Source: Lachnospiraceae bacterium (lineage in GTDB: Bacteria > Bacillota > Clostridia > Lachnospirales > Lachnospiraceae). From it: a stretch of DNA of 41,082 bases. The number at the start of each line of letters is the position of its first letter. The stretch's first letter is position 1. Shown one piece after another: positions 15,245-23,642 of this stretch. The stretch spans positions 1 to 41,082 of the forward strand of contig JAFZRZ010000045.1 of the NCBI GenBank assembly GCA_017619635.1, given 5' to 3'. A model generated the notes under the pieces. That model saw only the letters and a program-made list of their open reading frames with translations. It made no database searches and was not told the DNA's origin. The position numbers were made by a program, and so were the translations under genes.

Positions 15245-15928
15245 ATGAGATTAAACAGGATTTCTGAAAGAATATGGGTGTATCCGTTTGAAGAGGAGAG
15301 AGACCGCCCAAATTTAAGTTATATACACGGCGACAGATGGAGCCTTGTCGTGGATGCAGGTCATTCCAAAGACCATACCTGTGAATTTTATAAAGAGCTG
15401 GAAGAAGCAGGTCTTGAGTTACCCAAACTCACTGTTATCACGCACTGGCACTGGGATCATACATTCGGAATGCATGCGATAAAAGGTTTAAGCATTGCAA
15501 ATGAGCTTACAAAGGGGCATCTTATTGAGGCTCAAAAAAAGATAAAAGATGAGGGAGAGGAGTCATTCCTTTCACTGGATGAGACGATACGACGTGAGTA
15601 TGCTGACGGTAAGCCTGTCATCGTAACCCTGCCTGATATGACATTCAGCGGTGAGATGATGCTTGATGCCGGTAACTGTCCGATAAGGATCTTCCAGGCT
15701 GAATCTCCACATACGGATGATTCAACACTTATATATGTACCGGATGATAAGGTACTGATAATGGGAGACTGCACCGGTGGGCAGTTCCCCGGCTGGGAAG
15801 TTGACCAGACACTCGCAGACAAACTTGCCGATACCATACAAAAGATCGATGCAGATATATGTCTGCCGGGTCACTGGACACCACTTTCAAAGGAATACAT
15901 AGTAAATGATCTGTTGTATGGTGAATAA
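15245..15928 (+). CDS. Metallo-beta-lactamase-fold hydrolase
   Basis: A 227-residue MBL-fold enzyme with the metal motif THWHWDH (His67, His69, Asp71, His72). Further His and Asp ligands are suggested by ESPHTDDST (about 157), MGDCTGG and LPGHWTP. It has a typical short N-terminal strand (RISERIWVYPF) and a long helical insert (about 85-125). Members include glyoxalase II-like hydrolases, lactonases and phosphodiesterases, and the substrate is not evident. It is one of three MBL-fold proteins in the window (with 20541 and 25740), and they are not close copies of each other. Confidence 0.9.
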   Translation: MRLNRISERIWVYPFEEERDRPNLSYIHGDRWSLVVDAGHSKDHTCEFYKELEEAGLELPKLTVITHWHWDHTFGMHAIKGLSIANELTKGHLIEAQKKIKDEGEESFLSLDETIRREYADGKPVIVTLPDMTFSGEMMLDAGNCPIRIFQAESPHTDDSTLIYVPDDKVLIMGDCTGGQFPGWEVDQTLADKLADTIQKIDADICLPGHWTPLSKEYIVNDLLYGE

Positions 15929-15940
15929 GCGAAAGGATTT

Positions 15941-16960
15941 ATGATGAGTTCACTCTTAAGATCGACTCTTAATACAAGAGCACTGCCGACCGGAGACCTT
16001 CGCTATATACGAAGTGATTATCCGGGAGAGCTTTCCGATGAGGAAGTTAAGTGGCTTAAAGATAACAATATCACGACTGTGGTTGATCTTCGTGAAGAAA
16101 AAGAATATGCAGTCAGGATCTGCAGACTGGAAAATGAAGAAGGATTTTCATATTTTCACATGCCTGTGACTGGAGGAGGAGATACACCAAAGTCAACGGA
16201 AGCAGTCGGTGTCACTTATCTTGGCATGCTGGATGATAAGATGGATGAGATAATAAGCACCATCATGAATGCGAAGAGCAATGTAATGTACTTTTGCGGT
16301 GCCGGAAAGGACCGTACAGGTGTGGTTTCTGCCATTATCCTTAAGAAACTGGGTTTCAGTGATCAGGATATAATTGATGATTACATGGAGACCAAGGACA
16401 ATCTTATGGGATTTTTGACAGCATATGTCAAAGATCATCCCGAGGTGGATATAAATATCATCATCCCGAATGAGAAGAATATCAAAAAGGTTTTGAGTGC
16501 GCTGAATGACAGACTTCCCAAAGTGGTCGAATATGATGATAAGATGAAAGAAGATGTCTTTGCATTCACTGACAGCTGTTTTAAGAAGATCGGAAAAGCA
16601 TTTGAGACTGAAGGCAGACATTCATTTTATGAGAACATTAAAGGCGGGTTTGATATGTTCTGGTGTCTAACATCGTATAAAGAAGTTTCAGGTACAGTTG
16701 CAATAAAGCACATAGATGATGAAACGGCTGAACTTAAGGCGCTTTATCTGTCAGATGAATTGAGAGGAAAAGGATATGGATTCCGGTTACTGGATACTGC
16801 AGTGAACTTTTCAAAAGATAGAGGCTATAAACGTGTCGTTCTGGATTCAATGTCAGAATATGACGATGCATTAAGGCTTTATGAAAGATACGGCTTTAAA
16901 TATACAGACAGGTACAATGATAACATCCATGCAGATGTGTTTATGGAGTATTTATTCTAG
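15941..16960 (+). CDS. Tyrosine phosphatase-GNAT acetyltransferase fusion
   Basis: A 339-residue two-domain protein. Residues about 1-200 are a tyrosine/dual-specificity phosphatase of the PtpB-like type, with the P-loop CGAGKDRTG (Cys119, Arg125, the Cx5R motif) after TTVVDLREEKEY. Residues about 205-339 are a GNAT N-acetyltransferase: ELKALYLSDELRGKGYG carries the acetyl-CoA loop (RGKGYG), and a C-terminal ERYGF follows. Both active-site motifs are intact, so both activities are possible. ATGs at 15941 and 15944 are both usable. The flanking genes (MBL hydrolase 13 bp before, DJ-1/PfpI 19 bp after) suggest one operon. The fusion predicts one target whose phosphate and amine are both modified, for example an aminoglycoside-like molecule or a protein. 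Confidence 0.88.
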   Translation: MMSSLLRSTLNTRALPTGDLRYIRSDYPGELSDEEVKWLKDNNITTVVDLREEKEYAVRICRLENEEGFSYFHMPVTGGGDTPKSTEAVGVTYLGMLDDKMDEIISTIMNAKSNVMYFCGAGKDRTGVVSAIILKKLGFSDQDIIDDYMETKDNLMGFLTAYVKDHPEVDINIIIPNEKNIKKVLSALNDRLPKVVEYDDKMKEDVFAFTDSCFKKIGKAFETEGRHSFYENIKGGFDMFWCLTSYKEVSGTVAIKHIDDETAELKALYLSDELRGKGYGFRLLDTAVNFSKDRGYKRVVLDSMSEYDDALRLYERYGFKYTDRYNDNIHADVFMEYLF

Positions 16961-16978
16961 GATGAAAAAGGGGAACAT

Positions 16979-17557
16979 ATGAAGATACTTTTATTCCTTG
17001 CTAAAGGATTTGAGACAATGGAGGCCAGCGTCTTTATAGATGTTTTCGGATGGGCAAGAACAGATCACGGATGCGATGTGGATGTTGTCACATGCGGCTT
17101 GAATAAGACAGTCATAAGCACTTTTAATGTACCTGTTACGGTTGACGTTTTGCTTGATGAGGTTGATATCCATGACTACGATGCGCTCGCGATACCAGGC
17201 GGATTTGAAGAATACGGTTTTTATGAAGAAGCCTACAGTGATAAAGTATCAAATATGATAAGAGAGTTTAACAGGCTTAAAAAACCTATAGCATCTGTAT
17301 GCGTAGCAGCACTTGCACTTGCTCACAGCAAAATACTGACCGGAAAGAAAGCTACCACATATCATCTGAATAACGGACACAGACAAAAACAGCTTGCAGA
17401 GTATGGAGTGGAAGTGATTAACGAGCCTATAGTAAATACAGAAAACATCATAACATCTTACTGTCCGCAGACTGCACCCGGTGTTGCTTTTAAACTGCTT
17501 GAGATGCTTACGGATGAGACAAAGATGAATGAAGTTAAAACAGCGATGGGATTTTAG
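16979..17557 (+). CDS. DJ-1/PfpI family protein
   Basis: A 192-residue protein of the DJ-1/PfpI superfamily (glyoxalase III, deglycase or chaperone-like stress proteins). It begins [15 protein letters not shown] with the acidic residue in the expected place, continues with [17 protein letters not shown], and carries the nucleophile elbow [11 protein letters not shown] with Cys108. The length is normal. AGGGG is five bases upstream. Neighbours with redox and detoxification features support a role against reactive carbonyls or oxidants. The exact reaction is not settled for this family. Confidence 0.9.
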   Translation: MKILLFLAKGFETMEASVFIDVFGWARTDHGCDVDVVTCGLNKTVISTFNVPVTVDVLLDEVDIHDYDALAIPGGFEEYGFYEEAYSDKVSNMIREFNRLKKPIASVCVAALALAHSKILTGKKATTYHLNNGHRQKQLAEYGVEVINEPIVNTENIITSYCPQTAPGVAFKLLEMLTDETKMNEVKTAMGF

Positions 17558-17574
17558 GTTTAAAGGAAGAGAAG

Positions 17575-18501
17575 ATGAAAGCATTTATTGTTTACTGCCA
17601 TCCGTCAGAGGATTCATTTACAAGAAATATACGTGATGCATTTATTAAGGGAATAACCGACTCGGGAAATGAATATATACTGTCTGATCTTTATAAGATG
17701 GATTTTAAAGCGGATATGACAGAGAAAGAATATCTAAGGGATGCCAATTATCTGGATACAGACGATATTGCGGATGATGTTCGCTTGGAACATGAGAAGA
17801 TCAATGCATCGGATGTGATAGTGTTCATATATCCGGTATTCTGGACAGAAGCGCCTGCAAAGCTGGTCGGCTGGTTTGACAGAGTCTGGTCTTATGGTTT
17901 TGCATATGGTGACAGGAAGATGAAGATGCTTAATAAGGGACTGATCATGTGCTCAGCGGGAAACCCTGTTGAGAGACTTGAACAGTTCGGGCTTCTTAAC
18001 AGCATGAAGAAGGTCATGTTCGGAGACAGACTCTACAGTCGTGTTAAACAGACCGAGTTTATTGTTTTTGACAGTACATCAAGAGAAAATGAACTGAGAG
18101 AGAAGAACTGGGATCTTAATCTTAAGAAGGCCTATGAGAAAGGTAAGACTCTGTTTGATAAAAAAGAAGATGAATTCACTCTGGAAGACAGATTCTTTAC
18201 CGCACTCCAAAACTCTGAATCAGGAGAAGTTTCCTCGGATACGGTATTTTGTTATCATCAAAAAGGAAATGTCATATGGGCGGAGTATTCGGGTGGAAGC
18301 ATAGTCAAAGGTTTCCTGATCGGGACTATGGATGAGAAACATGAGCTTCATTTTGATTACAGACATATAAATACAGATGGGGAATCAAAGGCAGGCAAAT
18401 GTGATTCAAGACCATGTGTTGAAAATGGAAAGCTAAGATTTATCGAGAATTGGAAATGGTCAACGGGACAGGAAGGTACATCTGTCATAGAAGAGATTTA
18501 G
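17575..18501 (+). CDS. Flavodoxin-fold NAD(P)H oxidoreductase with extra domain
   Basis: A 308-residue protein. Residues about 1-195 are a flavodoxin-like NAD(P)H:quinone oxidoreductase (KefF/NQO1/MdaB type): an N-terminal YCHPSEDSFT phosphate loop, FIYPVFWTEAPAKLVGWFDRVWSYGFAY for flavin and quinone binding, and CSAGNPVERL. Residues about 215-308 form a second domain (SSDTVFCYHQKGNVIWAEYS and SIVKGFLIG, then GRPCV- and EEI-like ends). This looks like a small free-standing protein often named N-acetylglutamate synthase by mistake; its function is unknown to me. The junction is in frame with no stop. It lies in the run between the DJ-1 and methyltransferase genes. Confidence 0.85.
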   Translation: MKAFIVYCHPSEDSFTRNIRDAFIKGITDSGNEYILSDLYKMDFKADMTEKEYLRDANYLDTDDIADDVRLEHEKINASDVIVFIYPVFWTEAPAKLVGWFDRVWSYGFAYGDRKMKMLNKGLIMCSAGNPVERLEQFGLLNSMKKVMFGDRLYSRVKQTEFIVFDSTSRENELREKNWDLNLKKAYEKGKTLFDKKEDEFTLEDRFFTALQNSESGEVSSDTVFCYHQKGNVIWAEYSGGSIVKGFLIGTMDEKHELHFDYRHINTDGESKAGKCDSRPCVENGKLRFIENWKWSTGQEGTSVIEEI

Positions 18502-18509
18502 GAAAAAAC

Positions 18510-19265
18510 ATGGACATAAAGGCAAGTATATCGGATACAAAAAAGGGCTTTGAGGAGAGCTTTGCAGCAGGGGAGTTTTATAATAAGCAGACTCAGGATG
18601 CAAATCATCTTGAAAAGATATTAAAGTTTATTGATGTGAAGGAAGGTATGAAGATCTTAGATCTTGGAACAGGCAGCGGATATCTTTCTTTTCCCATAGC
18701 AAAGGAACACCCCGGATGTGAAGTGACAGGCCTTGATATAGTGAGTGATGCTCTAAAGGCAAATCAGACAAGGGCTGATAAAGAAGGGATTAAGAATCTT
18801 ACGTTCGTGAGTTATGACGGTATCGATTTTCCGCTTGAAGATGATTCTTTTGATCTTGTTGTTACAAGATATTCCCTTCATCATTTTCCTGATATTGATC
18901 ACAGCATTGGAGAGGTTAGTCGAGTGTTAAAGTCAGGAGGAAGGCTTTTTATATCGGATCCGTGTCCTAATGAATGTGACAGTGAAAGATTTGTCGATGA
19001 CTACATGCGACTTAAAAAAGACGGACATATCAAGTTCTATACAAAGACGGAGTGGATCGATATATGTGAGAAATGCTTTCTTGTGATGACCGACAGTTTT
19101 GACAGTTCGATCCGTTTCCCGAAGAAAAAAGATACAGCTTTGGGTTATGAAGAGGTGCTCAAAAAACATGACAGGAAAGTTATAGAAAGTTATGACCTTG
19201 CAGAAACGGATACGGAATTGTATCTTACGGAACAGGTTAACAATATACTTTTTGAAATGATGTAA
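18510..19265 (+). CDS. Class I SAM-dependent methyltransferase
   Basis: A 251-residue methyltransferase of the Methyltransf_11/UbiE type. Motif I is ILDLGTGSGYLSF (about 49-61), followed by VTGLDIVSDAL (acidic loop), DGIDFPLEDDSFDLVVTRYSLHHF and LKSGGRLFISDP. The ORF opens at 18450 inside the previous gene, but the ATG at 18510 follows AGGA and begins just after the previous stop, so it is preferred. The substrate is unknown. A second, different methyltransferase follows at 19726, with a small lipoprotein between them. Confidence 0.88.
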   Translation: MDIKASISDTKKGFEESFAAGEFYNKQTQDANHLEKILKFIDVKEGMKILDLGTGSGYLSFPIAKEHPGCEVTGLDIVSDALKANQTRADKEGIKNLTFVSYDGIDFPLEDDSFDLVVTRYSLHHFPDIDHSIGEVSRVLKSGGRLFISDPCPNECDSERFVDDYMRLKKDGHIKFYTKTEWIDICEKCFLVMTDSFDSSIRFPKKKDTALGYEEVLKKHDRKVIESYDLAETDTELYLTEQVNNILFEMM

Positions 19266-19295
19266 AGTTTTGATGAGATAAAAGGGGTAGGGTTT

Positions 19296-19703
19296 ATGAG
19301 TAAAAAGATCGTTGTACTGCTGTTAATGCTCTTAGTCATTCTTTCATTTACAGGGTGTGTGTTCAGTTCGATAAATACAGTTAACAGGTCTGATCAGATC
19401 GTTAACACTTATGAGGTGACGGATGAGGCTGACGTTAAAGAGTATTTTGAACAGGGTAAACTTGTTACCTTGGTAAAGTACTATGAGATTGGAGACGGGA
19501 CCTTTAAGACCGATTCGAATTCTTATAAATACAGGCTTGAGATCACAGGCAGGATGAATGCCGCTGCCAAAGACAGTACTTTTGTGTATCTAAGTAATAT
19601 AGAGGAAATTTCTTTTGATCAGGCATGGAAGGCAGCAGGATTAAGCAGCAACATGGATGATTACTTTGACCCAAAGGATGCTGTACTTGTAGCAATGAAG
19701 TGA
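19296..19703 (+). CDS. Small lipoprotein
   Basis: A 135-residue predicted lipoprotein. The signal peptide is KKIVVLLLMLLVILSFTGC, with the lipobox cysteine at 21 for lipid attachment on the outer face of the membrane. The rest is a small globular domain of mixed strands with no motif I know. AGGGG precedes the start. It lies between two methyltransferase genes with short gaps, so it belongs to the same transcript. Confidence 0.75.
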   Translation: MSKKIVVLLLMLLVILSFTGCVFSSINTVNRSDQIVNTYEVTDEADVKEYFEQGKLVTLVKYYEIGDGTFKTDSNSYKYRLEITGRMNAAAKDSTFVYLSNIEEISFDQAWKAAGLSSNMDDYFDPKDAVLVAMK

Positions 19704-19725
19704 CCTAAATGTAACCGGAGAAAAG

Positions 19726-20523
19726 ATGTTGGTATCAGATAAGAGAATAGATGCCGGAAAGGCATTTGACTGGGGCAGGGCCTCAAAAGAATATGCAAAG
19801 TACAGAGATATCTATCCCAAAGAGTTTTATGACAGGATAGTCAAAAAGGGATTGTGTGTTAAGGGACAGAGTGTTCTTGATCTGGGAACAGGTACAGGAG
19901 TGTTACCCAGAAACATGTATCACTACGGTGCAAACTGGACAGGAACCGATATATCTTTGGAACAGATAGAACAGGCAAAGATGCTTGCACAGGCTGAAAA
20001 CATGAATATAGATTTCAGAGCTGTCGCAACAGAAGATATTTATTTTGATAATGAGAGTTTTGATGTTATCACGGCATGCCAGTGCTTCTTTTATTTTGAT
20101 CATAAAAAGATAATGCCAAAGCTTCATGATGTGTTAAAGAAAGACGGAAGACTTTTGATACTCTATATGGCCTGGCTTCCGTTTGAGGATAAGGTGGCCG
20201 GAAAGAGCGAGGAGTTAGTCTTAAAATACAACCCGCAGTGGTCAGGCGGCGGGGAGACAAAGCGTCCCATACAGATACCCGATGCAGCATATGAGTATTT
20301 TGAACTTGAGGATCATGAGGAATATGATCTTGAGGTTTTCTTTACAAGAGAATCGTGGCATGGACGTATGAGAGCATGCAGAGGGATAGGAGCATCCTTG
20401 TCTGAGGTTGAGCTTTTAAACTGGGACATAGAACACAGAAAACTCCTTGATGAGATCGCACCTGAAAGTTTTAATGTGAAGCATTATGCGGCACTGGCTG
20501 TTTTAAGAAAAATTGATAATTGA
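19726..20523 (+). CDS. Class I SAM-dependent methyltransferase
   Basis: A 265-residue methyltransferase. Motif I is VLDLGTGTGVLPRN (about 50-63), followed by GTDISLEQIEQAK and the motif II region SFDVITACQCFFYFDHKKIMPKL. It is not closely similar to the protein at 18510 outside the motifs. The C-terminal half (RPIQIPDAAYEYF, then FFTRESWHGRMRACRGIGASL) is typical of the small-molecule methyltransferases near GNAT and MBL genes in Firmicutes. GGAG is five bases upstream. It ends 17 bp before an MBL-fold gene. Confidence 0.88.
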   Translation: MLVSDKRIDAGKAFDWGRASKEYAKYRDIYPKEFYDRIVKKGLCVKGQSVLDLGTGTGVLPRNMYHYGANWTGTDISLEQIEQAKMLAQAENMNIDFRAVATEDIYFDNESFDVITACQCFFYFDHKKIMPKLHDVLKKDGRLLILYMAWLPFEDKVAGKSEELVLKYNPQWSGGGETKRPIQIPDAAYEYFELEDHEEYDLEVFFTRESWHGRMRACRGIGASLSEVELLNWDIEHRKLLDEIAPESFNVKHYAALAVLRKIDN

Positions 20524-20540
20524 TTTATGAGGTAAAAATA

Positions 20541-21173
20541 ATGATAAAGATCGTCAGGATAAAAGGCGGCACGGATAACTGTTATCTGGTGATTAATGAT
20601 AACAAAGCAATACTGGTGGATACTGCAAGTAAGGCAAGTCTGGATATGGTGATAAACGAATGCGACAAGTATGAGATGAAGCTCATTGTTCTCACACATG
20701 TTCATTTTGATCACGCCGAGAATGCAGCCGAGCTTTCAAAAAGATATGATATCCCAGTGGCGATAAATAAACTTGATGAGGAGCTGTTTGAGAGTTTTGA
20801 CAAGCAGCCTTTAAAGCCCATCGGACTGGTTGGACGTGTAGTTCTTGGATTGTCACTCAAGGTTTTAAGAAACACAAAGGTTGAGCGTCCGCAAAATCTT
20901 ATATATGTGGAAGATGGTGATGATCTTTCCTCATATGGTATAGATGCGAAGGTGATCGGATTACCGGGGCATACTCTGGGCTCGATCGGGGTGGATGTTG
21001 AGAGTAAGCATCTTCTTGTCGGAGATGAACTTGATAACTGGATAAGACCCGGTGTCGGACATCTTTATCATGATATCGGTGCGATCAAAAAAAGCGCTGA
21101 AAAGATAAGAGCTCTTGGAGAAAGAACCATTTACTACGGGCATGGAAAGCCAACAGACAACGGCCTGTTCTAA
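20541..21173 (+). CDS. Metallo-beta-lactamase-fold hydrolase
   Basis: A 210-residue MBL-fold enzyme with the full metal motif THVHFDH (His53, His55, Asp57, His58). Later ligands are in GLPGHTLGSIGVDVES, VGDELDNW and the final YYGHGKPT. The order HxHxDH-GHT-D-H is that of glyoxalase II-like hydrolases. The ORF begins at a TTG at 20520, but ATG 20541 follows GAGG and is chosen. It is the last gene before a 120-bp gap with a new promoter. Confidence 0.88.
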   Translation: MIKIVRIKGGTDNCYLVINDNKAILVDTASKASLDMVINECDKYEMKLIVLTHVHFDHAENAAELSKRYDIPVAINKLDEELFESFDKQPLKPIGLVGRVVLGLSLKVLRNTKVERPQNLIYVEDGDDLSSYGIDAKVIGLPGHTLGSIGVDVESKHLLVGDELDNWIRPGVGHLYHDIGAIKKSAEKIRALGERTIYYGHGKPTDNGLF

Positions 21174-21210
21174 AAGTATTTTGTTAAAAAAGATAAAAAT
21201 TACATACCTA

Positions 21211-21238
21211 TTTTCATTTTTTATCTATGTATTATAAA
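21211..21238 (+). promoter_or_regulatory. Possible promoter of the 21294 gene pair
   Basis: TTTTCA (21211-21216), 16 bp, TATAAA (21233-21238) lies in an AT-rich gap 55 bp before the lipoprotein start. The -35 match is weak. Confidence 0.4.
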
Positions 21239-21293
21239 AAGGTTTTGGATTAGTATGATACTGTAATCAAATCACAAAACAAAGGAGATCGGT

Positions 21294-21680
21294 ATGAAAA
21301 AGGGTTTATCAGTATTAATTGTTTGTATCCTGGCACTGGCATTTATCCTGGGAGGCTGTTCAAAGTCGGAAGGTAAGAATGCATCTATCACATCAAACTG
21401 GACGCTTAAGGAGTTTACTGTTAACGGTAAAACGGTAGAATACAAAGATATGGATGAGGAGACTAAAAAGATCGCACCTGCATTTAGCTGTACGGATGGT
21501 GAGAACTGTGTTGTTTCCAATAACGGAAAGGATCATCCGGGAAAGATCACTCAGTCGGACGGACAGTATATCATAAGTTTCGATGATACTGACCAGGCAC
21601 TAAGCGGACAGATATCGGGAGATACTCTTACTCTTGTTAACACAAAGAATACGGTCACGTTTGTTTTTGTGGCAAACTAG
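21294..21680 (+). CDS. Small lipoprotein, lipocalin-like domain
   Basis: A 128-residue predicted lipoprotein with signal KKGLSVLIVCILALAFILGGC; the lipobox LGGC sets the lipid cysteine. The mature part reads NWTLKEFTVNGKTV at the start and GDTLTLVNTKNTVTFVF at the end, with alternating strands. This is the pattern of the short lipocalin-like lipoproteins of Firmicutes (assigned by pattern only). AAGGAG precedes the start. It is co-transcribed with the PNPOx-like gene 26 bp later, which ends at the terminator at 22188. Confidence 0.7.
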   Translation: MKKGLSVLIVCILALAFILGGCSKSEGKNASITSNWTLKEFTVNGKTVEYKDMDEETKKIAPAFSCTDGENCVVSNNGKDHPGKITQSDGQYIISFDDTDQALSGQISGDTLTLVNTKNTVTFVFVAN

Positions 21681-21706
21681 GTTTAAATACATTAAAGGAG
21701 TCTGAA

Positions 21707-22180
21707 ATGAGGAGAAAAGACAGAGAAGTAACAGATATCGGAGAAATAAGACAGATACTGGATTCATGCATGACAGTCTGCGTCTCTATGATCGACGGGG
21801 ACAGACCTTATTCGGTTCCTTTAAACTATGGATATGAGATTGAAGATGGAGCTCTTACACTGTATCTGCACTGTGCGAAAGAAGGAAGAAAGATAGATAT
21901 ATTAAAGAGCAATAACAAAGCTTGTTTTACGATATTCAGTGAGGGTGAACCGATACATGCTGAGACTCCCTGCAGCTCAGGATTCTTTTATTCCAGTGTT
22001 TTTGGAGAGGGAGAAGCTTACTTTTTAGAGGATATGAATGAAAAGAAACATGCGCTTAAGATCCTTACCGCTCATCAGATGAAAAGAGATTATGAGTTTA
22101 CAGATGAACAGGCGGATACGGTATGTGTGTTTAAGATCGTTTCAACCAACTTTACAGGAAAAAGAAAACCGAAGATGTGA
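21707..22180 (+). CDS. Pyridoxamine 5'-phosphate oxidase-family protein (NimA-like)
   Basis: A 157-residue flavin-binding split-barrel protein of the PNPOx superfamily, closest in layout to the NimA/NimB group linked to nitroimidazole reduction. It begins MRRKDREVTDIGEIRQILDSC, then has SVPLNYGYEIEDGALTLYLHCA, the core GRKIDILKSNNKACFTIF, and a C-terminal FTGKRKPKM. It probably binds FMN or haem and reduces small molecules. AAGGAG is six to seven bases upstream. It is followed by a terminator, and its last 29 bases overlap the small leftward gene. Confidence 0.9.
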   Translation: MRRKDREVTDIGEIRQILDSCMTVCVSMIDGDRPYSVPLNYGYEIEDGALTLYLHCAKEGRKIDILKSNNKACFTIFSEGEPIHAETPCSSGFFYSSVFGEGEAYFLEDMNEKKHALKILTAHQMKRDYEFTDEQADTVCVFKIVSTNFTGKRKPKM

Positions 22181-22325
22181 AAGAATAATGGCCGGCATCA
22201 TCTGCCGACCATCTTTTTTTCCTCTGGTATGCAGTTTTTAATTTCATGTCACGTGTTCCGGTATTGAAACCGTTCATGACACGGTATTTCTTGGCTTTTT
22301 GTTTTTTAAGATTCTTTTCTACCAT
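22152..22325 (-). CDS. Small basic protein (57 aa) on the opposite strand
   Basis: A short leftward ORF of 57 codons. Support is better than chance: GGAGG is seven bases before the ATG, and a promoter TTGACA-17-GATATT lies at 22351-22379. The N-terminal half is basic (MVEKNLKKQKAKKYRV) and then has NGFNTGTRDMKLKTAY, a compact motif that looks like a conserved short protein. The last part reads through the antisense of the terminator at 22188 and into the end of the NimA-like gene, so the natural protein may have evolved by loss of an earlier stop. I cannot name a family. Function unknown; perhaps RNA or ribosome binding, given its charge (inference). Confidence 0.55.
   Translation of the reverse strand: MVEKNLKKQKAKKYRVMNGFNTGTRDMKLKTAYQRKKRWSADDAGHYSFTSSVFFFL
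22188..22220 (+). terminator. Intrinsic terminator
   Basis: ATGGCCGGCA (22188-22197) pairs with TGCCGACCAT (22203-22212) with one mismatch and is followed by C and seven T. It closes the lipoprotein/NimA-like unit. Confidence 0.8.
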
Positions 22326-22350
22326 ATCTTTGCCTCCTTTTCACTATATT

Positions 22351-22379
22351 AATATCGTCATTTTTGATCGGATTGTCAA
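22351..22379 (-). promoter_or_regulatory. Promoter of the small leftward gene
   Basis: On the minus strand TTGACA (22374-22379), 17 bp, GATATT (22351-22356). The -35 is perfect and the -10 matches four of six bases. It is about 25 bp upstream of the ATG at 22325. Confidence 0.6.
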
Positions 22380-22481
22380 TAACTATGGGATTTTTCCCAA
22401 GATGGAACGTGACAGTGACAAAGGATAAGGGTAGATGATAAAATGTTAAAAGGGTTTTAAAAGCTTTAAGGAAAAAATTTT

Positions 22482-23108
22482 ATGGAGATCTACAGGTTTG
22501 GAAACATGTCTGCACCGGTTATACTTATTCAGCCGGTGGATGGTCATGACCTTTCTGCAATTGAAAATGAGATAAGGCTGATTGAAGAGGATACAGACAG
22601 AGATTTTGGGATCATCTGTATAAAGGTCGACTCCTGGAACAATGATCTTTCGCCATGGAAGGCACCGGCAGTGTTTAGAAATGAGAGTTTCGGTGAGGGT
22701 GCGCTCTTAACACTTGAAAAGATCTTACAGATATGTGACGACAAAACCAAGACCTACTACATAGGCGGATATTCTCTTGCAGGCCTGTTTTCTATATGGG
22801 CAGCATATAATACTGATGTATTTAAGGGTGTTGCTGCAGCATCACCTTCGGTCTGGTTTCCTGATTTTATCCAGTATATGAGTTTACATAATATTGAATG
22901 CGAAGCTGTATATCTCAGTCTCGGAGACAAAGAAGGTAATACCAGAAACAAAGTTATGTCAACTGTAAATAAATGTATAGAAGAAGCATATGAGATGTTA
23001 AAAATAAAAGGTATAGACACTGTTTTGGAATGGAACAGCGGAGGACATTTTAAAGATGCAGATATAAGGACTGCCAAAGCATTCTCATGGCTATTAAACA
23101 GATCTTAA
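22482..23108 (+). CDS. Alpha/beta hydrolase, esterase-like
   Basis: A 208-residue hydrolase of the esterase D/enterochelin-esterase-like type. The nucleophile elbow is Gly-Gly-Tyr-Ser98-Leu-Ala-Gly, followed by LFSIWAAYNTDVFKGVAAASPSVW, which is characteristic of that group. SLGDKEG (about 147) fits the acid and NSGGHFKD (about His191) the catalytic base. An AAGGA site precedes the start. No signal peptide, so cytoplasmic. It begins a new run that leads into four GNAT genes. The substrate could be a siderophore or another acyl ester; this is not shown. Confidence 0.85.
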   Translation: MEIYRFGNMSAPVILIQPVDGHDLSAIENEIRLIEEDTDRDFGIICIKVDSWNNDLSPWKAPAVFRNESFGEGALLTLEKILQICDDKTKTYYIGGYSLAGLFSIWAAYNTDVFKGVAAASPSVWFPDFIQYMSLHNIECEAVYLSLGDKEGNTRNKVMSTVNKCIEEAYEMLKIKGIDTVLEWNSGGHFKDADIRTAKAFSWLLNRS

Positions 23109-23127
23109 ACGTGAAAAAGGGGAGATT

Positions 23128-23631
23128 ATGAAACTGAGGGAATACTCAAACGAGAAAGACTTTGAGTCAATAAAAGACTGGATAACGGATGAGAGACTGC
23201 ATGCGATGTGGTGTGCAAATCTTACTCCATATCCACTATGCAAAGAAGGATTTGAAGAGACTTTAAAAGTCGCCTCATCCAGGTTTGGAGATGTGCCGTA
23301 TATCGCTTTGACAGATGACGGAGAGGCGGCAGGTTTCTTTTGCTATTCAAAAAACAGTGAAACAAACGAGGGCATGCTTAAGTTTGTTGTGGTTAATCCT
23401 GTATGCAGGGGAAAGGGCATTGCACAGGAGATGCTAAAACTTGCTGCTGATCATGCTTTTAAAGATACTAAAGCAGATGCACTACAGTTAAATGTCTTTC
23501 CTGAAAATGAAAGAGCAAAGAAGTGTTATCTGAAAGCCGGATTCATAGAAAGAAATACAACGGAAAATGCATTTACGTATAAAGATGAATGCTGGGGAAG
23601 ATGCAATATGGTTTTAAGAAAAGAGAACTGA
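23128..23631 (+). CDS. GNAT-family N-acetyltransferase (1 of 4)
   Basis: A 167-residue acetyltransferase. The core motif is FVVVNPVCRGKGIAQEML (acetyl-CoA loop RGKGIA), then NERAKKCYLKAGFIE, the usual end of the GNAT fold. The N-terminal part has an unusual Trp/Cys-rich segment (HAMWCANLTPYPLC). Its substrate may be an amine antibiotic, a polyamine or a protein N-terminus. It is followed at once by three more GNAT genes of different subfamilies. Confidence 0.88.
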   Translation: MKLREYSNEKDFESIKDWITDERLHAMWCANLTPYPLCKEGFEETLKVASSRFGDVPYIALTDDGEAAGFFCYSKNSETNEGMLKFVVVNPVCRGKGIAQEMLKLAADHAFKDTKADALQLNVFPENERAKKCYLKAGFIERNTTENAFTYKDECWGRCNMVLRKEN

Positions 23632-23642
23632 GGGGGATCATA

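Noticed and set aside
16193..16621. 142-codon leftward ORF
   Set aside because: Shadow of the phosphatase-GNAT fusion gene.
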